Part shown: positions 53,141 through 63,533 of the stretch, in pieces
How positions within the stretch are numbered: position 1 is the stretch's first letter
How the letters are laid out: each line of letters begins with the position of its first letter
Assembly (NCBI GenBank): GCA_009829735.1
Contig: CM020618.1
Location: 21,623,346-21,687,345 of the forward strand
Direction of reading: 5' to 3'
Length of the DNA stretch: 64,000 bases
Origin: Pyropia yezoensis
Taxonomy: Eukaryota > Rhodophyta > Bangiophyceae > Bangiales > Bangiaceae
The notes under the pieces: generated by a model
What the model was told of the DNA's origin: nothing
Database searches by the model: none
The model's input: the letters and a program-made list of their open reading frames with translations, nothing else
Program-made: the position numbers and the translations under genes

Positions 53141-54637
53141 TTAACCCCCTGCTCCTCCATCCCCCCTCCCTTCCCTCCCTCCCCGCCGTCCGACCCCCGT
53201 CCGACCCCCCGCCCCCCGGCGCACACCGGTCGCCGTCGCCATCGACCCAACGGGGCTCACGCAGGCGTCGGCGTGCGGCCCGGGCAGCACCCCCGCGCGC
53301 CGAAGGGCCTGCTCCAACTCACGCACATGCGCACTTTCCCGGGCGAGAGAGGCGGCGGCGCTGCGCCTGTTGCCCAGCAGCCTCCACGCCTCCTTGCCCG
53401 CGGCAGTGCCTTTTTCCAGCGCCCGGCGGGCCAGTTCGTCGCCATTGGTGGCCTTCTCCCAGGGGTCACGCTGCCGGCCGAAGGGCACAAACGTGGCCGC
53501 GTCCCACACCGCCTTCCGCTGCTGCGCGGCGCCGTGCGCTACCTCAGCGGCGGCCGCCGCGGTGTGCTCGCCGTTGGGAAGGTCACGCACCTGCGCGAGG
53601 AGGGCTGCCATACGAGCTTTCTTGCCCTGACGGTGCTTTTGACTCGCCGTCCGCCATCGGTACCGATCGGCGGCGACGGCGGCGCCGGCGTCAGTCGATC
53701 CCACCGCCGTCACCACCTCCGTCGCCGGCCCCGCCGCCGCCGCGTCTGCCAACGCGGCTCTTCCCTCTGGTGGCGCCGCCGCCGCCGCCTCTGCCGACGC
53801 GGCTGTCGCCGGCGGTGGCGCCGCCACCGCCACTGTCGCCGCCGCCGCCGGCCCTTCGCCGCCGCCCTCGGCGACGCCACTGCCGCCGTCGCTGTCGCCG
53901 CCGTTAGCGCCCCGCACCAGCTCCCAATCGGTACGATAGCAGGCGTGCAAGGCGCGCTTAAGGCCCCTGGTCCTGGGCTCTGCAGTGCCGCCGCCGTCGT
54001 CAAAGTGGGGCAGAGCGCTGTACACGGCTGGCACGGGTGCGAGCAGCGCGCGTTCCGCCGTGATGGTGGCAGCAGCGAGAGTGGCGAGCTCCTCATCACT
54101 GCATGCCGCAGGGGACGCTGGGGACGGCCCCGCTGCAGGCGCTCCTGCCGCAACCACCGACACCGCAGGTGCCGTTACCACCGGCGCCGCCTCTGCCGCC
54201 GCAGCCGTCGCCACCGCTGGGGGCAGGGGGGGGGGGGTGCCTAAGTACGGCAGTACTCTACAGTCAAGGGTGTTCTCGTGGGCAGAGGGGGTCTGCTCAC
54301 CCGTCTTGAGCGCCAGCTCATGAAAGGCAGGCGTGGTGTACACGGGTGGCATGGGTGCTTGCAGCATGCGTTCCGCCGTGATGGCCGCAGCAAGGTCAGG
54401 GGGGAGCTCCTCCAACTCCCATGCCGCCGGGGCCGCTGGGGACGCCCCCGCCGCAGGCGCAGCTGGCGCTACCACCGGCATCGCAGGTTCGGCCAGGGAG
54501 AGGCCGCCCGGGCACAGCAACGCCGTTAGGTCAAGGGGGTCAGCATCAGCCAGGGGGGCTTCCTCACAAAGACGCCTCATCCATGCCTCTATGGTATCGG
54601 CATCTTGCTCGCTGTTGAACGCACGATACTCACCCAT
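53141..54637 (-). CDS. Possible bZIP-like protein with internal duplication
   Basis: Single-exon ORF of 498 aa from ATG 54637 (M-G-E-Y-R-A-F-N-S-E-Q-D), the first Met before clearly protein-like sequence; the frame upstream to 55069 looks like leader. Residues ~50-115 and ~135-205 are two diverged copies of one segment ending in I-T-A-E-R-x-L-x-A-P-x-P-x-V-Y. Residues ~319-347 read R-W-R-T-A-S-Q-K-H-R-Q-G-K-K-A-R-M, followed by L-L-A-Q-V-R-D-L. This resembles a bZIP basic region and start of a zipper, but the invariant Asn is Thr and the leucine heptads soon break. A second helix (E-S-A-H-V-R-E-L-E-Q-A-L-R-R-A) lies near residue 460. Real protein likely; DNA binding unproven. Confidence 0.55.
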   Translation of the reverse strand: MGEYRAFNSEQDADTIEAWMRRLCEEAPLADADPLDLTALLCPGGLSLAEPAMPVVAPAAPAAGASPAAPAAWELEELPPDLAAAITAERMLQAPMPPVYTTPAFHELALKTGEQTPSAHENTLDCRVLPYLGTPPPLPPAVATAAAAEAAPVVTAPAVSVVAAGAPAAGPSPASPAACSDEELATLAAATITAERALLAPVPAVYSALPHFDDGGGTAEPRTRGLKRALHACYRTDWELVRGANGGDSDGGSGVAEGGGEGPAAAATVAVAAPPPATAASAEAAAAAPPEGRAALADAAAAGPATEVVTAVGSTDAGAAVAADRYRWRTASQKHRQGKKARMAALLAQVRDLPNGEHTAAAAAEVAHGAAQQRKAVWDAATFVPFGRQRDPWEKATNGDELARRALEKGTAAGKEAWRLLGNRRSAAASLARESAHVRELEQALRRAGVLPGPHADACVSPVGSMATATGVRRGAGGRTGVGRRGGREGRGDGGAGG

Positions 54638-55350
54638 ATCGACCAGCAACAGGGCAGAGGACGGGATGGGCGGTTGTGGGGGGGGCGGAGACCACACCAC
54701 CCGCAGCAGGAGGGCAGGAGGGCAGAGGGTAGAAGGAAAGTAGGGGGGGGAGGGGGCAGCGTCCCAATCTAAGGGGTCAGGGTGAGTCAAGGAGGGCAGC
54801 CTGCACGTACAATACAACACAGGCCTACGTAGGGCGTACGCGAAGGGCCTAATACGCAGCGAAGAATAGCGATGGGGGACAGAACAGAGTGCAGACCGCC
54901 AACGGTTGCAACAGTCCACCCATGGAGATAGTTGAGCGCACGTGCGACTGTCACTGCCATGACACAAAGCGCTACAGCGAAACAGCGGCTGTTGATGTGG
55001 GGAGCTCTCCGGTGGCAGGGTCATGCCACGTGGGCCACGTGAAATGGCGCATGTCCTGGACTGTGACAAACGGCGGCCCCCTCAGTGTGGGGCAAAAACA
55101 GCAATTTGGTTAAGGTTGGCATACACCGACCGGTACGATTTTCTGTACCGTTTAACGGGCGGTATACCGATTTACCGATTTCGTATCGGTATATCTCGGT
55201 ACGATAAATTTTGACAATAATTCCAATTCGTTAACTCAACCGCTGACGCCCAACCAGCGGAACCACACATAGACAGGGACCCCCGGGCGCCTGCGCCCAC
55301 TCGACCCCTCATCTCTTCCTATGGTTTTAATGCCCGCCAAACCTCACCCT
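54638..55350. other. Intergenic region with CCACGTG pair
   Basis: Includes the upstream region of the minus-strand gene. GCCACGTGGGCCACGTG at 55025-55041 and GTGACAAACGGCGGCCCC near 55060 resemble the subterminal part of HARB1, so this may be a solo end or small relative. 55110-55215 is AT-richer with repeated CGGTATA/TACCG inverted motifs. No gene. Confidence 0.4.
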
Positions 55351-55608
55351 TTATTCGTCACGCGCCAAGGTACACATGTCCACAACAACTAGATGGGGAG
55401 CCATCCTATCCGCCCGACCAGGGAGAGCCTCCGCAGGGTGGACGACGTCTATCTTGGCAATAGCCTCGTCGTCACTGTTGCAGGCGGCTACAGCGTCCCG
55501 GTACCGCTCGTACGCCGACTCGCACGCAATACCGTACGCACCCGAGTAGGTGGATGCCTTGCCGTCACCCCGCTTGTAGCGCTCGGTCGTCCGCCGAAAC
55601 GCCTTCTA
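55351..55608 (-). pseudogene. Degenerate protein-like frame, unknown family
   Basis: On the minus strand, 85 sense codons run from 55605 to the stop at 55351, preceded by an in-frame TAG (55606-55608). The stretch reads well as protein (R-R-T-T-E-R-Y-K-R-G-D-G, A-C-E-S-A-Y-E-R-Y-R-D-A-V-A-A-C), unlike the other frames here, and has no ATG at its head. Upstream the same frame is open through 56001. Looks like the 3-prime end of a decayed gene or transposase; I do not recognise it. Confidence 0.35.
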
Positions 55609-56365
55609 CACGGACATCCTCGTGGCCTGGATCATCAAGCGGGCGAGGGGGTTCGGAGACAGTTGGGCGGAGGAGAGGGAAAAGCAACAGGGACGCCAGT
55701 GGAGGGTGCACAGGAAGACAGGGTGCTCCACAGGATGTGTGGGGATGCGGGAGGGCGTCGTGCACCTGCCGCGGTATGAAGCAGTGCACGGCAGCCTGTC
55801 GTCGCGGGAGCTGTCAGGACTGGTACGGCCTTGGTCCGGTGCCACGCATCTGCGCCGCAGCCCCAGTTGAGCCAACGCAAGTCTGCGTGGCCAGTGACTG
55901 ATAGCAGGTGTGGCACGGGGCCATGAAGACTGGGGCGGTGTGCCTGGCTGTGGTGCCCGGGGCGCCGACGAACGTATGTGGCCTGTTTGCAAGATAGGCA
56001 CACGTGCGGCTCGGTTACATGACCCCCATCACATAATTGAGCCGCACATCGCACGAGGGCCGTCCTCAGCAAGAGTGAATGTACCGCGCCTAATATTGAG
56101 AAGCATTTGAGAGGATACTTAAAAGGCCTGAGGCAGTCCCCGGGTAGAAAATTCACTGTAGATGCAGATGCCATGGCAGGGGGCTGTCGCCTACATAGGC
56201 AGCGCGCGCCATCCCACCTCCGGCACACCGTGCGACATCCACCACTATGTACGGTACATGCGCATGGGCTGTATCCTCTGGTTCTTTTGAGCGCTTCCCC
56301 TGCGCTTCGAGCCACCGCGCGTCCTACGCGGAGGGGACCTCGACGTCGGCGGTCACGCAAATTTA

Positions 56366-56677
56366 ATGGACGCAGGCAAAATCATCGAGGAGGAGTGGCG
56401 CACAATGCCCGCCCAGCAGCTCGCTAACTGCTGGCTTAAAGCTAATCTGCTTCAGCCGGAGGCTGTTGCAGAGGTGCGTCGGCAAGTTCATGGAGAGATG
56501 TCTCCTGTTGGCAACACCCACACGGATGAGTCTGACATCGTGTCTCTCATGGCCAACATCGCCATCTCCGAGGACTTCGTGGACATTGCGGCACTTGGCG
56601 TATCGAGGGCTGTTCGTCCGGGGCTGACAGCCGAGAATGTCGATGAGGCTATTGAAAGGACGGTAAAACTGGTGTAA
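56366..56677 (+). pseudogene. Pogo/Tigger-like transposase C-terminal fragment
   Basis: 103-codon frame starting M-D-A-G-K-I-I-E-E-E-W with L-A-N-C-W-L-K-A-N-L-L. The W...N-C-W-x-K-A pattern is typical just after the DDE_1 domain of pogo/Tigger/CENP-B-like transposases. The acidic end (E-S-D-I-V, S-E-D-F-V-D-I) also fits. No D-D-E core is found upstream, so this is a remnant. Confidence 0.5.
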
Positions 56678-57605
56678 AATGGAGTAGAAGAAGGCGAGGG
56701 CGACCAGTGTGTGCTATTCCTTTTTGACAGTTGTGGTGCCAGCGAGCTGTAGACGCACCAGCCCACCCACCAGCCCCCGGCCCCTGTATAAACTCTTTCC
56801 GCTAGCTTAGTCTGGGTTGAGAGCTCTGGCACCCGCTTTCCCAGCCGCCAGTCGTGATCCATTGTAAATGTAGTACAATTATGACGACTACGCGTAAAAA
56901 GTAGCCGTACGGTACGGTTCGCCTGGAACACTCGTCGGAACAGGAGTGGGCCACTTGTTGACGGGACCCTGTCATACAACCGCGTGCACCTCTGTATTGC
57001 AGTACCCCGAATTTCGTCTCATGACGACAAAAACAACAACAGGCCCATAACAGGCCAATAGCGTGCCTCAGATGGCGCACCACCTGCCTATGAGTGCCTC
57101 GCGTTAGTGGTGGGTGTTGGGGAAGGGGCGACATGTATTATACCTATAATTATAGAAACAATCAAACCATAATTATGGTCTCTCCTTTAACATATTTTGT
57201 GCCACGGGTCCGCCACGTGGTAGATGTGTACTATATTCGACCCGGTGACTCCCCCCAGCGACAGCGAAGCAAGCATCACATGCAGTGAGTACGTCCTTGT
57301 CGGCAGACTATATCGCGTAGCAGCACGCTATTTTGCCAATGATTGGGCCCTCTTTCGACTCCACTCCCGTGATGGTGAACTCTCCACGATGCATAAACAC
57401 ACATCTTCGAGAAGGCCGTTCTCCTGTCTCCGACACCCACTCATCCCGGCTGCGGCCTGGCATGGTCGACGTTGTTTGTGCTTACCTGGTCGCGTGGATA
57501 CTGCTGACATGTCATCCATTTTGAGCCGTGAAAGAGCAGTGGTTCTGACCAAGCATGTGAAAACGGTGTTTTCGTGAACGCGCTTTCATTTACCTATTTA
57601 CCTAA
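56678..57605. other. Lower-GC intergenic region
   Basis: No gene. It has an ATAATTAT inverted pair (about 57150-57178) and CATATTTTGTGCCACGGGTCCG with CGCCACGTGG at 57191-57220. The latter closely resembles the left subterminal part of HARB1 (7952-7984), so part of it may be a decayed relative. Confidence 0.4.
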
Positions 57606-57807
57606 GAGCGTATCTTACAACGTCGAACCCGAGCCAATATTAGGATAAATGTGCGACTCGGGCTGCCAGGTACACACATGTGGCAAAATCTCCTCGTTTT
57701 GGACTCCATCTGATGGTTTCGTTGACTGGGAGCTCGAAAAGTCTTACGAGAAGTACAAGGAAATTATTAGAGAATCAGAAACGGAATATGGATATGAGTT
57801 TGGGTCG

Positions 57808-57877
57808 AGGTCGGAGTTCGGGAGCGCAACGCACAAATCAAGCCTGTTTGTGTGCTGTGCACCTGAACTCCGACCTG
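57808..57877. repeat. HARB3 subterminal hairpin
   Basis: Arms of ~30 nt (57808-57837 and 57848-57877), starting AGGTCGGAGTTC and ending GAACTCCGACCT, with a few mismatches inside; about 200 bp from the left end as in HARB1. Confidence 0.8.
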
Positions 57878-59245
57878 AAAATATATCAATATTTGCTAAT
57901 GTAACGGAAGAAAGACGACCTCTGCACGATGGCGTGCACTTCGAGAGGCGATCGCTGCCGTAGGGACGGCAGTCCTCGGGCCCCGCGTGGCCTCGCAAAC
58001 CACGTCGTGTCGGAGGTCGTGTGCTGCGGCGGCGTCGTTGACGACGTGGGGGGCCTGCGCCAGCACTCTATGTCGCTGGGCCGCCAACAATGTGGGCGCT
58101 CGTGTGTGGAGATGCCGGCGTCGGTGCGAGGACGCGGAGGCTCTGGGGGGGCCGAGGGGTGGTCGCCCACGAAAGCATGCCGCCGTGGAAACACTCTGGG
58201 GAGGGGGTGGTCGCTGGAGCACGCTTCGTTAGTGGGCTCCGGAATCGTTACCGGGCGGGCCGTGCGACTCTGTAATTGGCACACACGTATGGTGCGCCCA
58301 AACACGGGAGCTCTTCTGCGTGTCATGGGAGCTTTTCTGTGTGTCATGGCGTGATTGGGCGCTACGTAGGTAGGCTCACGCGCACAACGTAAAACGCTTT
58401 CACATAAGGGGTGCACACACCAGCCCCTCGCACCCCCCTGTCGATGTGAACTATCTGTATCCCGTGGAACTCGGCGAACACGCCGGGACAGACGACGAAA
58501 AAAATATTCGACGCGTGCTGCTGACCGCACGCCGCTGTATGCTGCGCGGGTCAGCATTGTGTGCCCTCGCGCGAGGCACCTCACAGGCGGACCACAGCGG
58601 GAGGATCTTCTCGAATCCGTCACTTTTGATTGGTCGATGGTGAAGCCAAACCTACACGGGTGCACCGCTGGAGGGGGGAGTGCATTTCGAGACCGTGCTA
58701 GGGCGGTGCGGAGGCGTGCACCGCTGTGCCACAGCGGGGCTCGCTGTGTGCCTTTCCTGGTCGGGGGGTGGGGGGGGGGGAGGGGGCCTGAACGACATTG
58801 CTCTGACTGTCGACCCTCGATGGTCCGCACCGCCACCATCACACGCAACCAACACGCGCTAGCGTACGTCGGCGGCCAGGCCGTCGAGGCCGCCGTCGCT
58901 ACGCTCACCGCCAGCACCAGCATTACTAGCTTGTGCGCGTCGTCGGCCAGGCCGTCGTGGCCGCCGTCGCGGCTGTCTTCGCGGCCCTGTGTTGCGGCTG
59001 CCGTAGTCACTTGCCGCCGCGGCCGTCGTGCCCACGGCCGGCGTGTGCGGCTGCCACGGCTGATTGCCACCGTGCCGTACGGTTGCTGCTGTGGCCGTCG
59101 TGGCCGCCGTCGCGGCCTTTGTCGCAGCCATCGCTTGCCCCTGCCGCGGTAGTTTTCCGCCACGGCCGTCATTGCAACGGCACTCGTCGCGGCCGACGCG
59201 TGCCGCTGCCACCGTCGCTTCCCAACACCGACGACGCACCTGGAC

Positions 59246-60865
59246 ATGGCTGCGCGTTACTCTGCAGGAGAGGGATCGCAGGATGCACCGGTGGCACCGG
59301 ACGCCGCGGGCTCCGAGGTGACACCAAACGACGCCGCTGACCCTCATCAAGGCACTGGTTTGGACAGTTCTGACGACGAGGTCATGGCTGCAATGGCTTT
59401 GGGCGGCGCGGCGCGTATGTTAGCCGCGATTCGGCGGCGCCATCTTCAGGCCCTCCGACTTGTTGGACCGCGCAAGTGCTCTGGGCCACCCCCTGGGCGC
59501 AGGCGCAACCGCGACCGAGATTCGAGGTTGGCCACCGGGCCATTTTGCGGGACTACTTCGGCCTGGATGGTAGGCGGCAGTGTTCTCCGAGGTGGACTTC
59601 GAGGGCCGCCTCCGTGTTCCGCGGTGCGTGTTTGAGTGTATCTACGAGGCCATCAAGCACAACCCCTTCTGGTCAAGGCGCATTAACGAAACCAGGAAGC
59701 CCCAGCCGTATCCCCTTCAAAAGCTGGTGGCCGCCTTCCGTGTTCTTGCAAATGGCGAGACGTACGACGGCTCGGACGAGTACGTGAGGCTGTCGCGGTC
59801 GACTGTAGCTGTGGCAACCAGCAAGCTCGTGGAATTCATTGTGGACGAATATGCCCCCTTTTAATTGAGACGACCCAACGACACTGAGCTGGCCCATATC
59901 CTGCATCGCAACGCGCAGAGGGGCATGCCCTGCTGCATGGGCAGCATCGACTGCTTCCACTGGCCCTGGCGACAATGTCCGCGTGGCCAAGCTGGCCGAA
60001 CCTGCCCTCCGAAGGGCGTCGGTCGGTCACGGTGGAGACCGGGTGCGACAAGAACCTTTACATTTGGCATGTCTTGATCGGCTGCCAGGGGAGCCACAAC
60101 GACATCAACGTTCTGCGACAGTCGCCCCTGCTTCACGACGTCATGAGTGGCGCATGGCCTCCAGACCGTTTTGAGTACGTGTTGAGTGGGCGCTCTCGAC
60201 GATTGCTGTACTACCTGGCTGACGGCACTTACCCGCAGTACCTAATTTTCGTTCGTCCATTTCCGAACGCCATCACGCCGCAGCAGCGAATGATCAACAG
60301 GCTGCAGAAAGCGCTTCGTAAGGACATGGAGCGCGTGTTTGCTGTGCTCATGAATCGTTTTCACATGGCGCTTTACCCTGCACGATTTTCTTCTGTGACT
60401 CGCATGATCGCCACAGGTAGAGCCATTGCCATCTCGCACAATATGGTCATCCGTGAGCGTCGCGACGGTTTTCTGTAGCGCTCCCGCGTTGCTATCGGGG
60501 GTTGTGTCCCGGCCGCAGCCCCATTGCAGTCAACTGCCGGCGACGGCTCTGTTGCTGCCGACGACTCAATTTCTGGCGCTGGGGGTGGCGACCCAGCCGG
60601 TGGGACTGCAGTACCAGGGGGCTCCGAAGGGGACAATGGAGTGCGCAACGATCCACTGGTACGCAATCACGGCGTCATTAGCTCCCACGAGCATCCTCCT
60701 GTGGCGATGGTCATGACACCTGCACCGCCAGAGGGGTGGTTTGCGCGGTCTCTCCTCGCGAGGGCGGCCACGACGAGCGCTGTTGACCATCAATCTTTGT
60801 GCCATGACCTCGCCAGTCGTGTCTGGAAGGATCTTGGGACCTATCTTGCCCCATACTTGATGTAG
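59246..60865 (+). pseudogene. PIF/Harbinger transposase, broken copy (HARB3)
   Basis: Homologous along its length to the HARB1 and HARB2 transposases but broken. ATG 59246 starts S-S-D-D-E-V...R-R-R-H-L-Q-A-L; the frame changes near 59480-59520 and again near 59580. TAA at 59862 interrupts before L-R-R-P-N, the frame changes near 59985, and TAG at 60476 follows R-R-D-G. All three catalytic positions survive in pieces: G-S-I-D-C-F-H-W, S-H-N-D-I-N-V-L and K-D-M-E-R-V-F. The conserved tail is also kept (C-H-D-L-A-S-R-V-W...L-A-P-Y). Non-functional. Confidence 0.9.
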
Positions 60866-60905
60866 TGCCGCTAAAGGTTTTTTTTTTCCGGCTTGCGTTG
60901 GGCAG

Positions 60906-61374
60906 TGTGGCAGTATTGACCCCCAGGTAGGGGGGCAACACGTACCATGCAAGGGGCGGCAGGCCACTAGCCTGATCCGTTCCTCCCCCTGCATTTGGGT
61001 CCATATTCCCTAAGTTTGGGATAGTTAGCATAGTAGTAAATCCAACTTGGATTTGAGGGTTTTCTGCATTTATCGTCTTGAATTTTCGTGTGGCCCGGTG
61101 GGCAGGTGCTGGGGTGGGAGATTCTGAGTGGCGAGATTCTGAGGGGACCCTGGGGGGATAAGGGGAGGGACAGCGGGGCTTGGCCCTGCGTCCCCGTCCC
61201 GACCAAGAAACTGTTAGACCACACACCATCTTCTTGTTTGTCCGTGGGGGGATTGCCCCACAACAGGGATAGAGTGTGTGCGACTTGCACTTCTTCCGGT
61301 TCCCCCGACACGGGAGGCAGCCCTTGTACACCGCCCCAACTTGGGTGTCGTGTGTGCGAGAGGTTTTTGCCACA
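60906..61374 (+). repeat. 5-prime LTR (469 bp)
   Basis: TGTGGCAG...TTTTTGCCACA, about a dozen differences from 27293-27761. It should hold the promoter of the element, but I see no clear TATA box. Confidence 0.93.
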
Positions 61375-61376
61375 TT

Positions 61377-61394
61377 TGGTGGAGCAGCAGGGGA
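61377..61394 (+). other. Probable primer-binding site
   Basis: TGGTGGAGCAGCAGGGGA begins 2 nt after the LTR and starts with TGG, the complement of a tRNA CCA end. Which tRNA is not determined. Confidence 0.55.
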
Positions 61395-61493
61395 CAGAGG
61401 TAAACTTTACCTCCGGGTGCACCCGGGTGTAGGGGGCCCTCTGTCTCAGAGGAACGGTGGACTTGGACCGTGTCATACGGATCGTTAGCCAAC

Positions 61494-63325
61494 ATGGCTA
61501 GCTCGGACCCCCGTCGTCCGGGGAGTACACGGGTGATGCACGTACTTCAGTGCCTTCGAATACTGGTGAGACACAGGTGGGTTTACCTGGGGTCGCAGAG
61601 GGACTAGAGGTCCCTCAAGCCAGCAGGACTGGAAGTGCGGGCGGGCAACAGGCTACCCCGACTCAGTCGGGAGTTCACTCGGGTGACACTTCTGATGTGG
61701 GTGGGCCGAAGTCTGGCCACCGTGTGGTAAGCTCAACGGGAACGTCCCAAGGGGTGAGGACTGTCCCCGCGGGTTCCACTCGGGTTGGAGCCAACTTTGG
61801 CATGGAGCCGTCGCCAACTAGGCTTTCGGAGGACGGCGGACCTCCGTTGGTCGGCGATGGGCTCGCGCCCATGCCCCCGGTTGAGACCCGTGGGGATCGT
61901 GGTAACCCCTCAGGTGGACTCCCGGAGGCGGACCGAGACTCAACTGGAGTCGACAATCCACTCCTCGCGGAAACTGTCCGTCGGGAGGCGACCAATGTGT
62001 TGCGGCAGACCTTGCCGGACCTGGTGGTCACGATGACGAATACTATTCTGAATCAGATTATGGCGAGTTTGCCAGATGGCCTTAATGTCCAGACCGGATT
62101 GGGGCTTTCGAGCCCGCAGGCGCAGGGGAGATCCCTCCTGACGCCTATCTCGGGTCGCCCCGAACAGGGGGCGACCCCTGTGACTCCCAACGAGGGAGCC
62201 ACACCATACTCGGTGGGGCGTACGCCCTTCACGGGGGAGTTTCCCTCGGAAACGCCGGCGGCTACACCAAGCTCGCCGCGCCAGACAACTGGCACTGAGG
62301 GTCAACTTACCCCAGTGCCACAGCGGTTTTTCCCTCAACGTGAGGTGCCGCCCAAGATCCAGGTAGCCAACCCGGTCTACCAGAGGATCTTTGACTGTGA
62401 GACCTACGCCCTCCACAACAAGTCGGTGGCGTATGGTCCTGACCAGGCCCGAGCCATGGGCCGTGCCAAGAAGAATGCACTTCACTCTTTTGGGCACAAA
62501 GCGGAGTGGGATGGAACTCCCCCCCTCCGTGTCTTTGAGTTTCTACGTCGTTTCACAAAAGCCTGTGACGACAATGCCATAAGTGAGAGCATGGATTTCT
62601 ATATGCTACAGGGATTTACGAAGGGCGACCTGCGGACAGAACTTATGTCCGTCATGCCCAGCTCCTCAAGTGGAGGCGCTGGTGAGATGACGTCCTATTT
62701 GGAGCTCGTCAACTGGTTGTTGAGAGCCGTGGTTGATGAAGCGGCGTTGGCTTCTCAAGTCGAGGAGTTTACACAAGCACATCAGGAAGAGGCCGAGGAC
62801 GAGTTGTCCTTTGCGGAGCGAGTTTGTAAGCTCAACAATCTTTGTGGGTTTCTTCATCCACAAGCTGTAGTGAAGAGCCGGTTTGTGGAGGGACTCCATT
62901 GGTCAGTCCGCATGGAGACCCGGGAGCATAACACTGCCCGGGCGACCCTGGCCGAGTTGGCTAGGTTCACCTACCGCAGAGGTGAGGCCTACCGCAAGTT
63001 GCGGGAGGAACAACGCCAGGAGCGTCAGGCCGAGTTGGCCAAGGAACGCGAGGAGGCGCGCCAGGCCAGAGAGCTGAGGGAGGCGCGCCGAATCCGCAAG
63101 GAAAGGGCGGTAGCTGCCGTGGGAATTCCCCAGGGTACCTCTTCGTCTTCCCCAGTCGGGAAGACCCCTCCGGGAACTGACAGTTGGTGTTGGAACTGCA
63201 ACTCCGATGGACACTGGGCATATGATTGCCCCAAGTTGAGTAAACGCATTCAACAACTGGTTAAGAATTCGAGTAGGAAGTCGGCTACGAACGAAGTACG
63301 TTCACGCCGCGAGGGTGGGCCCTGA
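61494..63325 (+). CDS. Chromovirus gag with CCHC zinc knuckle
   Basis: The main frame is open from 61502 to TGA 63325 (~608 codons) but has no early ATG. The likely start, ATG 61494 (M-A-S-S-D-P-R-R-P-G), is in another frame and would need one more G in the GGGG at 61520-61523. Order: Gly/Thr/Pro-rich N-terminus, a capsid-like helical region at ~280-480 (R-V-F-E-F-L-R-R-F, L-L-R-A-V-V-D-E-A-A, F-A-E-R-V-C-K-L), a charged coiled-coil (R-E-E-Q-R-Q-E-R-Q-A-E-L), then C-W-N-C-N-S-D-G-H-W-A-Y-D-C, a C-x2-C-x4-H-x4-C knuckle that packages RNA. After the TGA the same frame stays open for ~37 codons. Confidence 0.85.
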
Positions 63326-63533
63326 CCGGTAGTGGCGGTTGCCACACCCTCGGCGGAGGGGGCGGACACGTCGTCCTCGGACTCGTCGTCTTCCCCCTCG
63401 CACTCAGATTCGGATGCCAAGTCGGCGGGAAACGAATGACCGTTGGAGCTGGCCGTCCGAAGCTCACAACGGCAGCCTCGGCCAAGTGGGTCAAGAGGAC
63501 GAACCAACCGTGCCGGATACTGCGGCGACCTAA

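Larger units (their letters stand above)
57606..60905 (+). mobile_element. HARB3, decayed PIF/Harbinger element (left part)
   Basis: The left end is inferred from TAA followed by GAGCGTATCTTACAACGTCG, which matches the start pattern of the HARB1 and HARB2 TIRs (G-G/A-G-Y-G-T...CAACGT). It contains a broken transposase (59246-60865). The right side is cut at 60906 by the chromovirus LTR; no right TIR is visible in the window. A 104-codon frame at 57649-57963 overlaps the hairpin and is not convincing as a gene. Confidence 0.65.
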
